From positions 353,843-417,842 of the forward strand of contig JACYLQ010000027.1 in the NCBI GenBank assembly GCA_015272395.1: DNA of 64,000 bases, in the 5' to 3' direction. A program made the position numbers and the translations under genes. Below are positions 28,040 through 37,800 of the stretch, piece after piece. This stretch comes from Calothrix sp. C42_A2020_038 (GTDB lineage: Bacteria > Cyanobacteriota > Cyanobacteriia > Cyanobacteriales > Nostocaceae). Positions within the stretch are counted from its first letter, which is position 1. Each line of letters begins with the position of its first letter. The notes beneath the pieces are model-generated. The model saw only the letters and a list, made by a program, of their open reading frames with translations. It was not told the origin of the DNA and did no database searches.

Positions 28040-28119
28040 AGAATCGGAAATGATTTAATACCCAATACTCTACTTCCTCACCTTCTTGCTTAATAAAATT
28101 TTTCTAGACTCTTAAACAA

Positions 28120-28151
28120 TTGCTGGAAAAATCACATATCTCGCTTACAAT
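28120..28151 (+). promoter_or_regulatory. Promoter of Yfr1
   Basis: TACAAT at 28146-28151 makes a good -10, about seven bases before the expected RNA start. TTGCTG at 28120-28125 is the nearest -35-like hexamer; the 20-base spacer is longer than ideal. Confidence 0.5.
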
Positions 28152-28157
28152 AGAGAA

Positions 28158-28230
28158 AGCGGAGACGCATGTTTCCGTTCACTCCTCACACCACACTCCG
28201 CCCGGACTCAATGTTCGGGCGGTTCCTTTT
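28158..28230 (+). ncRNA. yfr1: Cyanobacterial small RNA Yfr1
   Basis: About 73 bases between guaB3 and trxA show the Yfr1 hallmarks. A 5' stem (GGAGAC-gcat-GTTTCC, 28161-28176) is followed by an unpaired CA-rich stretch with the conserved motif ACTCCTCACAC (28181-28191). A 3' terminator stem (CCGCCCGGAC/GTTCGGGCGG, 28198-28222) with TTCCTTTT ends the RNA. Yfr1 is an abundant sRNA that binds targets through the central motif, including porin-type mRNAs in marine strains. The location between guaB and trxA is the usual one. The 5' end is inferred from the -10 box and may be off by a few bases. Confidence 0.92.
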
Positions 28231-28429
28231 GTAGGGTAGAAGCTAGTGGAAAGCGACTAAAGGCAAAAAGAAAATAAAAATAACTTAATATAATAATAGA
28301 TCCTAGGTGAAATATCTAAATAAATTCTAAAGGTAGTTGTAAATGTATATTCAGGACTCCGAACCAGTGCGCTGTGCTATGGTAGAATTTTCACAAAAAT
28401 AAAAAACAATGTAGGCAAAGGTTGAAGGC

Positions 28430-28753
28430 ATGTCAGCAGCCGCACAAGTTACAGACTCTAGTTTCAAACAGGAAGTACTCGACAGCGAAGTTCCTGTTCT
28501 GGTTGATTTTTGGGCACCCTGGTGTGGTCCGTGTCGGATGGTCGCACCTGTCGTCGATGAAATCGCTGCTCAGTATGAAGGTCAACTCAAAGTAGTCAAA
28601 GTCAATACTGATGAAAATCCTAATGTTGCTAGTCAATATGGTATTCGCAGTATTCCGACTTTAATGATTTTTAAAGGTGGGCAAAAAGTTGATATGGTAG
28701 TCGGCGCCGTTCCGAAAACTACATTAGCTAACACTCTGGAAAAATATCTATAG
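28430..28753 (+). CDS. trxA: Thioredoxin
   Basis: The 107-residue protein is a standard m-type thioredoxin. It has the active site [13 protein letters not shown] (about residues 28-40), cis-Pro in [12 protein letters not shown], and the [12 protein letters not shown] segment. It reduces disulfides using ferredoxin- or NADPH-thioredoxin reductase. The ATG at 28430 follows AAAGGTTGAAGGC, which contains a ribosome-binding AAGG. Transcription starts after Yfr1 and ends at the stem at 28772. Confidence 0.97.
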   Translation: MSAAAQVTDSSFKQEVLDSEVPVLVDFWAPWCGPCRMVAPVVDEIAAQYEGQLKVVKVNTDENPNVASQYGIRSIPTLMIFKGGQKVDMVVGAVPKTTLANTLEKYL

Positions 28754-28771
28754 ATTTGTAAAATATTTTTA

Positions 28772-28808
28772 GAGAGGTAAATCAGCATGTTGCCTCTCCA
28801 CAAATTTT
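28772..28808 (+). terminator. trxA terminator
   Basis: GAGAGGTAA (28772-28780) and TTGCCTCTC (28790-28798) form a 9-base stem with one G-U pair, followed by an AT-rich run with seven consecutive Ts around 28805. It begins 18 bases after the trxA stop. Confidence 0.75.
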
Positions 28809-29178
28809 TTTACGCCCAAAGTGGCATTCCTTTCCCTCTGTTTGTGTCAGTTTTTCAAAAATCAAATATTTTTAAGACTTACGCACGTTGGAGCTAGATA
28901 CCCATTTCTTTGCTTGTAGGTAGCTTTGAAAAAGATTTTGCACTCTCGGTTTTGGATTATGACGTGAGTTTTAATGATGTATTTTCACATTCTTCCACCC
29001 CTAAGTGCATGTGATTGTATAGTTATTAACATAGCCAGCTAATGGGTTAAGTTTGAATATTTGAATAACTAATGGAGTAACATAGTGTTTTGTCAAGGGT
29101 AAATAGTTTTATTCATGCCAAGATCCTATGTAAAATACCATGCTTTAAACAGGAAAGTTAGCGACAAAATTTGTCACT

Positions 29179-29216
29179 AGTACCTTGGTTGAATTAAACC
29201 AAAGGTACTTTTTATT
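29179..29216 (+). terminator. Orphan Rho-independent terminator
   Basis: AGTACCTTGGTT (29179-29190) pairs with AACCAAAGGTACT (29197-29209) with a single bulge, followed by TTTTTATT. A smaller stem GACAAA/TTTGTC precedes it at 29163-29175. No protein gene on the plus strand ends nearby, since trxA has its own terminator 400 bases upstream. Confidence 0.75.
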
Positions 29217-29409
29217 GCGAAAATATAGCTTGTCATTAGTTTTTTGTTAATCACTAACCAACCACAGTTGTAGACTGTGTAACACATGACCGTATGTCGC
29301 AAATAAAAAAAAGCGTTTTATGACGCTTTGATTTACATACTCCGCAGTGCGGATAATAAAACCTACATCAAAGTTTACGTAAATATAAAGCTGAAAAGTA
29401 GCATTTCTC

Positions 29410-30480
29410 ATGACCTCTAAAGCTTCATTTGATACATTAGACACTCTTCAAGCGGATATCGCCGAATTATTTGAGCGTTTACCAACTTTAAAGAATCGGC
29501 AATTCATCCAACAGTCGCTAAAAACGATTTTACGTTTGGCTGATACAGAACTCGAACGCCTTGATTGGAAAATTTTATCGTCAGCCCTAGCTGATATGGA
29601 ACGAGCGTTTCAGCTATTTTACGATTATCGACATGTTCGTAAAGTCACGATTTTTGGTTCTGCACGTTTGGCGCCGGAAACTCCAGAATATAAGATGGCC
29701 AAAGAATTTGCTCAACGTGTAGCCAAATTAAATTTTATGGTTATGACTGGGGGTGGCGGTGGTATCATGCAGGCAGGTCATGAAGGAGCAGGACGCGAAA
29801 ATTCATTTGGGTTGAATATTCAGCTTCCTTTTGAACAGCAAGCGAATCCATACATTGAAGGAGACCGCAAACTAATTCACTTTAAGTATTTTTTTACCCG
29901 TAAGTTATTTTTACTTAAAGAAAGCGATGCTGTAGCATTGTTTGCTGGTGGTTTCGGTACTCAAGACGAGGCATTCGAGTGTATGACTTTAAGCCAAACT
30001 GGTAAATTTGGCCCTGTACCTTTAGTGCTAATAGACCATCCAGGTGGTGAATATTGGCGCAGTTGGAGCAATTATGTTGAGAAACACCTTTTACAAACTG
30101 GATTAGTAAGTCCAGATGACTCTAGTTTATACACTATTACTGACAATCTTGATGTCGCCTGCGATGCAATTACACGATTTTATCAAGTTTATCATTCGAG
30201 CCGTTATGTTAATAACAGGCTAGTCATTCGGCTCAAATCGGATTTATCTAACGAAGAAGTTGAGCAACTTAACGAAAATTTTAGCGACATTCTTGTTCAA
30301 GGCAAGATTGAAAAAACTCAAGCACTGCCTCAAGAAGGGCAAGATGAAACTGTTGATTTACCTCGCTTAATATTAAGCTTCAATCAACGCGATTTGGGAA
30401 GGTTGTATCAGATGATAGCAGCGATTAACAAAATGGGTACACCTTCTGAGTCTGATAAAGCGCATCCAGAATTAAAGTAG
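29410..30480 (+). CDS. LOG-family (Rossmann, TIGR00730-like) protein
   Basis: The 356-residue protein has a LOG core at about residues 75-235. Visible are VTIFGSARLAPETPEYKMAK, the glycine-rich TGGGGGIMQAGHEGAG, and AGGFGTQDEAFECMTL where classical LOG proteins read PGGxGTxxE. It is longer than phosphoribohydrolase LOGs (about 190), with a helical N-terminus and a C-terminal extension of about 100 residues. Such long versions are common in cyanobacteria. Cytokinin-nucleotide phosphoribohydrolase activity is possible but unproven. The stop codon TAG lies inside a GTAGAGAC hairpin (30477-30504). Confidence 0.82.
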   Translation: MTSKASFDTLDTLQADIAELFERLPTLKNRQFIQQSLKTILRLADTELERLDWKILSSALADMERAFQLFYDYRHVRKVTIFGSARLAPETPEYKMAKEFAQRVAKLNFMVMTGGGGGIMQAGHEGAGRENSFGLNIQLPFEQQANPYIEGDRKLIHFKYFFTRKLFLLKESDAVALFAGGFGTQDEAFECMTLSQTGKFGPVPLVLIDHPGGEYWRSWSNYVEKHLLQTGLVSPDDSSLYTITDNLDVACDAITRFYQVYHSSRYVNNRLVIRLKSDLSNEEVEQLNENFSDILVQGKIEKTQALPQEGQDETVDLPRLILSFNQRDLGRLYQMIAAINKMGTPSESDKAHPELK

Positions 30481-30504
30481 AGACGTTGCATGTAACCTCT
30501 CTAC
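30477..30504 (+). terminator. GTAGAGAC hairpin overlapping LOG stop codon
   Basis: GTAGAGAcGTT (30477-30487) pairs with AACcTCTCTAC (30494-30504) with one C-C mismatch. The TAG stop of the LOG gene is part of the left arm. No T-run follows. A related stem lies 80 bases on. Confidence 0.55.
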
Positions 30505-30583
30505 ACATAATATTTTTGGATATTTTTGGCGTTGCACAGAAGAAGCATGAATCAAATTTTATAGATAACCGAAACCTATGTAG

Positions 30584-30604
30584 AGACGTTACAGTGTAAC
30601 GTCT
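30584..30604. repeat. GTAGAGACGTTAC hairpin repeat
   Basis: AGACGTTAC and GTAACGTCT flank a three-base loop, preceded by GTAG. It lies between the convergent LOG and pepA genes, 46 bases before the pepA stop, and may stop transcription from both sides. Confidence 0.6.
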
Positions 30605-30649
30605 GAAAATCTAAATTCATACCCGGATTCTGCAACGCCATATTTTTAT

Positions 30650-32125
30650 TTAACTTAATACCCAGTTAACCAAAGTGCGAACGCCAAAACCAGTGGCGCC
30701 ACTTCCGTTGTAGCCGTTTTCTTTATCTGCCCAGACAGGGCCTGCGATATCTAAGTGTGCCCAAGCAGCAGTTTCTTTGACAAACTGTTTTAGGAATAAA
30801 GCTGCGGTTATTGAACCACCAGGTCTAGGTCCAGTATTTTTCATATCAGCAATACCTGACTTGAGACCTTCAAAGTACTTTTCTTCCATTGGCATTCGCC
30901 ATAGTTTCTCACCTGCTGCAGTTGAAGCTTCTTCTAATTGCTTGGCCAAATTATCATCGGGTGTGAATAACCCAGCAATATCATCCCCTAAAGCAATTAC
31001 ACAGGCGCCTGTTAGTGTTGCTAAGTCAACAATGGCATCAACCCCTAACTTATCAGCGTATACCAATGCATCAGCAAGGGTCAAACGTCCTTCGGCATCA
31101 GTATTGTTGACTTCAATTGTTTTACCATTCGATGCTGTGAGAATATCACCTGGATGCATCGCGCGTCCACTAATCATGTTTTCGGTGACAGCGGAAATAA
31201 AGTGAACTTCGACATCGGGTTTTAGTTGTGCGATAGCTTTTGCAGCGCCTAATGTTGCAGCAGCACCACCCATATCGATTTTCATCGTTTCGATACCACT
31301 GCCGGCGCCTTTAATATTCAAACCACCTGAGTCAAAAGTCAAACCTTTGCCAATAATTGCCAGCTTACGTCTGGGAGTCCCTTCTGGTTTGTAAGTCAGG
31401 TGAATAAACTTTGGTGGTATTTCTGATGCTTGGGCAACGCCTAAGAAGGCACCCATACCAAGTTTCTCACAATCTTCCTGTTCCAGAATTTGTAGTTGTA
31501 GCCCGTGGTCATTGGCTATTGTTTGCGCGGTTTCTGCCATTGTAATTGGTGTCACTGCATTCGCAGGCGCCGCAACTAGCTGCCGTGCTAAAAAGACCCC
31601 AGAAGCGATTTGATTTGCCCGTTCGATAGCTGCTTCCTGCCCGCCGTACCCTAGTAAATCTACTGTTTCAACTTGTGATGTTTTTTCTTCTGGCTCCGAT
31701 TTAAAGCGGTTATCTTGGTAAAGCGCTAACTGTACACCTTCGGTGATAGCTTGAGCGCTCGTTGCAGGGTCGTTATTAACTATAGGTAAACTAATACCAA
31801 GAGTTTTACACTTTTGTTTTTTTGCTAAACGTGCAACAGCGGCTGCCGCGCGTCGCAGTGTCTCGTACTTTAAACTATCGGGTTTACCTAAGCCAACTAG
31901 TATAATTTTACGTACTGAACTACCTGCACCAACGCGCGTGATGGTAGTACTACCGAGTTTACCCTTAAATTCTTCTTCACTAATTAGTTCTTTTAATAAA
32001 CCAGCAAACTTTTCGTCTAAAGATGCTAGGTCACCAGTTAATTCTGTAGCTTCTTCAAATAATCCGACAGCTAAACCATCCCCTGCCCACTCCAATAGTG
32101 GTGTATTCGTTGCTCGAACTTCCAT
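30650..32125 (-). CDS. pepA: Leucyl aminopeptidase (M17)
   Basis: The 491-residue protein has the M17 layout: a variable N-terminal macro-like domain (about 1-170) and a catalytic domain with two-metal ligands. Key motifs are [31 protein letters not shown], and the signature [19 protein letters not shown] (about residues 340-360). [15 protein letters not shown] near the end is also typical. It removes N-terminal residues from peptides in the cytoplasm, usually as a hexamer needing Mn or Zn. The start at 32125 is the only ATG near the family's expected start. Confidence 0.95.
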   Translation of the reverse strand: MEVRATNTPLLEWAGDGLAVGLFEEATELTGDLASLDEKFAGLLKELISEEEFKGKLGSTTITRVGAGSSVRKIILVGLGKPDSLKYETLRRAAAAVARLAKKQKCKTLGISLPIVNNDPATSAQAITEGVQLALYQDNRFKSEPEEKTSQVETVDLLGYGGQEAAIERANQIASGVFLARQLVAAPANAVTPITMAETAQTIANDHGLQLQILEQEDCEKLGMGAFLGVAQASEIPPKFIHLTYKPEGTPRRKLAIIGKGLTFDSGGLNIKGAGSGIETMKIDMGGAAATLGAAKAIAQLKPDVEVHFISAVTENMISGRAMHPGDILTASNGKTIEVNNTDAEGRLTLADALVYADKLGVDAIVDLATLTGACVIALGDDIAGLFTPDDNLAKQLEEASTAAGEKLWRMPMEEKYFEGLKSGIADMKNTGPRPGGSITAALFLKQFVKETAAWAHLDIAGPVWADKENGYNGSGATGFGVRTLVNWVLS

Positions 32126-32296
32126 TTTTAGGACTCAACTTAAACTTTCATGTACCAGTATTGCTCAAAAAATCGTTTTTATGCTTGTACCTGGTGACGT
32201 TTTTGCCGTGGAAGTGTAGTTGTGGAGTGGGCAGTCTGCACTTTTTGATGGGACAGACCATTCTTAAAGCCTATCCCACAAGATGGATAATTTAAT

Positions 32297-32318
32297 TTTT
32301 GAACGCATTTGTTCAAAA
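32297..32318 (-). terminator. Hairpin downstream of hybrid kinase gene
   Basis: TTTTGAAC (32297-32304) and GTTCAAAA (32311-32318) are perfect complements 28 bases beyond the kinase stop on the minus strand. The flanks are AT-rich but lack a clear T-run, so termination strength is uncertain. Confidence 0.4.
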
Positions 32319-32346
32319 TCCCTAAATACATTAATTGTATCTGTCA

Positions 32347-34395
32347 CTAACTTTTGACTAATTCAGAAACTGCGTTAATGATATCGTCAGGCGCCACTGG
32401 TTTAGGAAGATGAGTTTGGAAACCAGCAGCAATAGCAGCTTTTCTGTCTCCATCACCTGCATATGCTGTTAGGGCAATAGCTGGAATTGCTCCCCCTTTA
32501 TCGTATGGTAGTTCGCGGACTTGGCGGATTAAACTGTAACCGTCTTGGTTTGGCATTCCAATGTCACTTATCAATATCATTGGTCGAAACGTTGGTAAGA
32601 TATTCAAAGCATCAATAGCTGACTTGGCTGCTGCGATCTCAGCACCTGCTGATTGAAGTGTAAAAACTAAAAAGTCGCATGAGTCTGTGTCATCATCGAC
32701 TACCAATATGCGTATACCAGCAAGGCTGAAGTTCTGAGCTTCTGGTTCTGAGTTCTCATTACTCAATCTTAATTGTATCTGTTTTGACTCAGAATTTTGT
32801 ATTTCTATCTCAGTATTTTGTAATAAGGGTATACGCACTATAAAAGTGGCGCCTTGTCCTTCTCCTAAACTATGTGCAGACACATCGCCTCCGTGCAGTT
32901 CGACAAGGTGGCGAACTATTGCTAGTCCTAACCCTAAACCACCAAATCTACGAGTTGAAGAACCATCAGCTTGACGAAATGAGTCGAAAACATAAGGTAA
33001 GAAATCACTGCTGATACCCATACCTGTGTCTTTAACAGTGATTTTGGCAAAATTTGTTTTAGAGGCACAGTTAATTGCGTCTTGAGAAATATTATTTTCT
33101 ATATATATTTGTTCAACCTGTTCTAGTATGACTTCGACTTTTCCGTTATTGGGAGTAAATTTAATCGCGTTTGATAGCAAGTTCCATACAATTTGCTGTA
33201 AACGGTTAGAGTCACCCAGAACTTCAAATTTTGGATTTTGATCATTTAACCCAAAATCGCAAATCGAAAATTGAAAATCGATTGATTTTGCTTGTGCTGC
33301 TAGACGCATCGTATCGATAGCAGCTTCGATAGCGGGCACTAAGTTCGTTTTATGAGGACGTAAAGTTAGCTTACCGCGAATAATTCGTGATACATCAAGA
33401 AGGTCTTCGATTAGTTGAGTTTGTAACTTTGCGTTGCGTTCAATGGTCTCCAATGCCCGCTCTAATGTTACGGCATCTACGGTTCGAGCGCGTAAGATTT
33501 TTGACCATCCTAAAATTGCATTGAGAGGGCTTCGCAGTTCGTGAGAAAGTACTGCTAAAAACTCATCTTTAACACGGTTAAGTTCTTCTAGTTCTTCTTT
33601 TTGTTCGCGCAATTTTATTTCCGCCCGTTTAATTACAGTAATATCACGAGCAACGCTAAGTATACTCTCAATAGAGGCATCAGTTCCATATTCCGGAACC
33701 ATCCGGACATCAAGGTAACGTGTACCACTTTTAGAAGGAAATTCTAATTCAAAAAACCGTGCCTGCTGTTGATCAAGAACAGTTTGAATTTCTTCAAGCC
33801 ATTGAGAATAGACTTCTTGAGGAAGATTATGTTCTTCGGGAGTTTTATTGAGAAAAGATTCTTGAGGTAAATCTGTGACTTGAGTAATTGCAGGGTTAAT
33901 ATAGAGGGTACGAAAATTTGTATCGAATCTAGCAATAATATCAGGAGAGTTTTCTACCAATGCGCGAAATTCTTGTTCACGACGGTGCAATTCGGCTTCG
34001 GCTTTTTGACGCGCTCGACGTTGTTCAGCTTCGCGTAAAGCCCGCTGCACCGATGGTACTAAACGTTCCAACCTTTGTTTGAGAACATAGTCAGTGGCGC
34101 CGCTTTTGAGTGTTTCAATTGCCACTTCTTCACCCATTGTCGCCGTCACAAAAATAAACGGCACTTCCGGACATTGTTGCTGTGCTAATTTTAACGCCGC
34201 AATGCCATTAAACCCAGGTATCGAATAATCAGAAAGTATTAAGTCATAAGTAGAAGAAGTCAGTTTAAATAGGAAGTCTTCGCCTGTTTGTACCTGGATG
34301 ATATCGCAGGTAATGCCTCCCTCGGCGAGTACCGCTTGGATTAATTCTCCATCCAGCAAGCTATCTTCAAGCAAGAGAAACATTAGCTGTGACAT
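32347..34395 (-). CDS. Hybrid sensor kinase (REC-PAS-HisKA-HATPase-REC)
   Basis: About 682 residues from the ATG at 34395, 13 bases after the upstream regulator's stop; the ATG-like start at 34464 would overlap that gene. Order: receiver 1 (LILSDYSIPGFNG), PAS (FRALVENSPDIIARFD), HisKA with the phospho-accepting His in AVLSHELRSPLNAILGW (about 283), HATPase_c with NLLSNAIKFTP and DTGMGISSDFLPYVFD, and receiver 2 (MILISDIGMPNQDGYSL). Both receivers keep the Asp. The segment FQFSICDFGLNDQNPKFEV (about 370-390) comes from fold-back heptamer DNA. The HATPase-REC linker also looks repeat-derived. It probably works with the upstream regulator and giant kinase. Confidence 0.9.
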   Translation of the reverse strand: MSQLMFLLLEDSLLDGELIQAVLAEGGITCDIIQVQTGEDFLFKLTSSTYDLILSDYSIPGFNGIAALKLAQQQCPEVPFIFVTATMGEEVAIETLKSGATDYVLKQRLERLVPSVQRALREAEQRRARQKAEAELHRREQEFRALVENSPDIIARFDTNFRTLYINPAITQVTDLPQESFLNKTPEEHNLPQEVYSQWLEEIQTVLDQQQARFFELEFPSKSGTRYLDVRMVPEYGTDASIESILSVARDITVIKRAEIKLREQKEELEELNRVKDEFLAVLSHELRSPLNAILGWSKILRARTVDAVTLERALETIERNAKLQTQLIEDLLDVSRIIRGKLTLRPHKTNLVPAIEAAIDTMRLAAQAKSIDFQFSICDFGLNDQNPKFEVLGDSNRLQQIVWNLLSNAIKFTPNNGKVEVILEQVEQIYIENNISQDAINCASKTNFAKITVKDTGMGISSDFLPYVFDSFRQADGSSTRRFGGLGLGLAIVRHLVELHGGDVSAHSLGEGQGATFIVRIPLLQNTEIEIQNSESKQIQLRLSNENSEPEAQNFSLAGIRILVVDDDTDSCDFLVFTLQSAGAEIAAAKSAIDALNILPTFRPMILISDIGMPNQDGYSLIRQVRELPYDKGGAIPAIALTAYAGDGDRKAAIAAGFQTHLPKPVAPDDIINAVSELVKS

Positions 34396-34408
34396 ATCAT
34401 CTGGATTC

Positions 34409-34879
34409 CTATCTGATTCCTTGAGCAGTACGTACCGGAGGTATAGAACCTGGAGGTGGTTCATTTATTATTGCCCAAAATAATCCTAGCCCTTTAATGA
34501 CATCTACGAATTCGTGAAAGTCGATTGGCTTGACAACATAGGCATTTGTTCCCAAATCATAGCAACGTGCTAAGTCTTGCTCTTCACGTGATGAAGTCAA
34601 CACTACAACCGGAACAGTCCGAAGTAGCTGGTTTGATTTGAGTTCCGATAGAACTTCTATACCATCGATTTTGGGTAATTTCAAGTCGAGTAAAACTACT
34701 ACTGGATTACCTTCGCGTCGCAATCTGTATACACCTCTACGGTATAAATAATCTAAGGCTTCCTCACCATCTCGAACGACTACAACTTCATTTCCAAGAT
34801 GGTTTTCCGCCAGCGAAGCCAGGATTAACTCGACATCATTAATGCTGTCTTCGACCAGGAGTATGCGCTTTAATTCCAT
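34409..34879 (-). CDS. CheY-like response regulator (Rcp1-like)
   Basis: The single receiver domain of about 156 residues runs ILLVEDSINDVELIL, phosphorylation site VVLLDLKLPKIDGIEVL, Thr/Lys region VVVLTSSREEQDLARCYDLG, and AYVVKPIDFHEFVDVIKGLG. There is no output domain. The stretch between helix 2 and strand 3 (YRRGVYRLRREGNPVVVLLD) is typical of Rcp1-type regulators paired with phytochrome or PAS kinases. The ATG at 34879 is preferred; a GTG at 34900 would overlap the upstream kinase stop. It lies between two kinases on the same strand, 13 bases from the hybrid kinase start. Confidence 0.9.
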   Translation of the reverse strand: MELKRILLVEDSINDVELILASLAENHLGNEVVVVRDGEEALDYLYRRGVYRLRREGNPVVVLLDLKLPKIDGIEVLSELKSNQLLRTVPVVVLTSSREEQDLARCYDLGTNAYVVKPIDFHEFVDVIKGLGLFWAIINEPPPGSIPPVRTAQGIR

Positions 34880-34889
34880 TGATTTTTCT

Positions 34890-37800
34890 TTAATCTCCAC
34901 TCCTGACCTCTTCTAATGGTTGCAACAAATCACTATTTTTAGGTAAAGAAAAGTAAAATGTTGCCCCAATATCGAGTTCGCCTTCTGCCCAAACGCGCCC
35001 ACCATGACGGTGAATAATGCGTTGAACGTTGGCCAGCCCAACTCCTGTACCTTCAAACTGAGGGTCACTGTGCAGGCGTTGAAATACACCAAACAATTTA
35101 TGTATGTAACGCATGTCAAAACCTATGCCATTGTCCTTGACGTAGAATACAATTTCTTGAGTATTAATTGGGGAGTTAGGAATATAAGAAACACTAGATG
35201 TGATTCGCTCCGCTGGGTGGGGAGCCGCCGTAAGCGTCGCGTCTGTGATTGAGTCAGGAGTTAAGAATGAATATGTAGAACTTGTTGTAGCTCTCTCTAT
35301 TGCCAATTCCTGATTCCCAACCGAAGATTCCTGATTTCCAATTCTCTCAATTGTGCCAATCGTAATTTCTGCCACTTCACGAGTTTTGCTGTATTTTAGA
35401 GCGTTTTCGATCAAATTCCGCAAAACCAGGCGCAGCATTGAAGGGTCACCGTGTACTTGGGGAAGAGTTTCTACGCGCCATATAACTTGGCGATCTTTAA
35501 TTATATCGTGGGAGTCTCGCTTCACTTCTGCCACGAGTAAGTTCATATCTAATAATGTATACCGCATTTCCGTTCGTCCCATGCGTGAAAATGCTAATAA
35601 ATCATCAATCAGTCTACCTGCTTGAGTAGTAGCATCAACTACTGTATTTATATACCGTTTACTTGTTTCGTCAATTTCTTGTTTTTCGAGACGTTTTTTG
35701 AGTAAGTCAACGAAACCAGCAATATGCCGCAAAGGCGCCCGTAGGTCATGAGATACTGAATAAGAGAATGATTCTAATTCTTTATTTGCAGCTTCCAGTT
35801 GAGCGGTACGCTGTCTGACTCGTTCTTCAAGCGTTTTGTTGAGGCGCCCAATTTCAGCTTCTGCAAGTTTTCGATCAGTAATATCTAATATGAAGGCAAC
35901 TGATTGAGTTTTGTCTTCACCATAAAGTACATAACCGACTAATACATCAACGCGACTTCCATCTTTACGAATGTATTGTTTTTCATAGGGTGTGCAACAA
36001 CCTCGCGCTTTTGCTTCCGCGATACCAGCTTCGTCTAAAGGTAAATATTCGGGTGGGGTAATATCAAGCCAGCCAACTCGACCAGCCTCTAAATCATCGC
36101 GCGTGTAACCAATAATATCTAAAAAGGTATCGTTTGCTTGAAATATACCACCTGACGTATCACCATATAACATACCAATCACATTAGATTCTGCAAACAA
36201 ACGTAATCGTTCTTGACTTTGCCTTAAAGCTTGTTCTGTTTGTTTTCGCTCAGTAATATCATGAGCAACGGTATACATTAAGCCAGCTTCAACATCTGGT
36301 ACTGAGTTCCAAACTAACCACTTGTACTCACCATTTTTACACCGATAGCGATTCTCAAACTTAAGTGTATTGATGCCATGCCGTAAATTTTCGACTTCAC
36401 GCACAGTTATGGGAATATCATCAGGATGGACTAATTCGAGAAATGGAGTAGATAGTATTTCAGCTTCACTATAACCAAGCGTGTTGGCAAAAGCTGGATT
36501 TATTCGCTTGAAATAGCCATCGAAACTAGCAATACCAAGTAGATCTATTGAGACATTGAAAAATTTATCGCGCTCAACTTCTGCACGTTTTCTTTGAGAA
36601 TTATCTAAGACAAATGTTATGGCTGCTTGCTCTTCGACCAATCTATAACCAATAATTACAGCGATACGTGAGCCATCTTTGCGAATATACTCTTTTTCAT
36701 ACGGCGTACAAACTCCTTTGATAATCGCTTCAACAATACCCTCTTCGTCGAGTGGTAGATATTCTTTTGGTGTTAAATTGCGCCAATTAAGTGTTTTATT
36801 TTCAATATCTTCTTTTGTATACCCAATCATTTTTAAAAAGGCGTTATTCGCTTCATAAATTTCGCCTTGAAAACTTGCGTAAATGATGCCAATTATATCT
36901 GAATCAGCAAATAACCGTAGCCTTTGTTCGCTTCGTCGTAAAGCTTCTTCTGCTTTGACTTTATCATCTATATCTGTACAAGTACCTAGCCAAGTTGTGA
37001 TATTGTTTTCAACATCATGCATTGGTACTGCACGAGCCAGAAAAGAGCGAAATGTACCATCATGGCACCGTAAACGATATTGGACATCGCGCATTGCAGT
37101 TTTGGTTGTGATCGCAGTTGTCCATTTTTCCATCGCTTGGGGTAAGTCGTCGGGATGAACAATTTGGCGCCAGTCCCATCCTGAATTTACATTCAACTCT
37201 AGCCCTGTATAGTTAACCCAACGTTGGTTAAAGTATGTAACAGCACCATCCGAATCAGATACCCAAACTAGCTGAGGTACGTTTTCAGCTAATTGGCGAT
37301 AACGATTTTCGCTTTCAGCAAGTTGAGCTTGATGTATTTTATTATCATGTATGTCTGTGTTTGTACCTATCCAAGCTATGATTTTTCCGGCTTCATTATG
37401 AATCGGTACAGCGCGCGCTAAATGCCAACGATATTCGTTATCTGAAAAACGCTTAATTCGTAGTTCAGCTTCGTAAACTTCTCCCCTAGCTTTACATTCT
37501 AACCAGCGTTGCTTGGTTAATTCTAAATCTTCGCTTGGTATTATCGATGACCACTTATCTGCGATGATTTGGTCGATATTATCTAATGTTACACCGCAAT
37601 ACTCACGCCACTGCTGGTTAAAATACAATGGTTTACCTTCGGCATCAGCTTGCCAGACTAGGTGAGGTATTGCTTCCGCTAAAAAGCGGAAACGTCTATC
37701 GCTTTCAGCTAATGCGGTTTCCATATCCTTACGTTCGGTAATGTCGGTGGAAATGCCAATTATTCCAATGATATTACCAGTTTGATCACGGTAAGGCGAT

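Larger units (their letters stand above)
28754..29409. other. Intergenic region trxA to LOG gene
   Basis: This gap of 656 bases has no ORF of note. It contains the trxA terminator (28772-28808), a second, strong terminator without an upstream gene (29179-29216), and a small stem just before the LOG gene (AAAGCGT/ACGCTTT, about 29312-29331). The stretch 28810-29178 could encode a small RNA ending at the orphan terminator. Confidence 0.5.

Noticed and set aside
34396..34464. Upstream start for the hybrid kinase
   Set aside because: Would overlap the response-regulator gene by 56 bases; the ATG at 34395 begins the receiver fold correctly.
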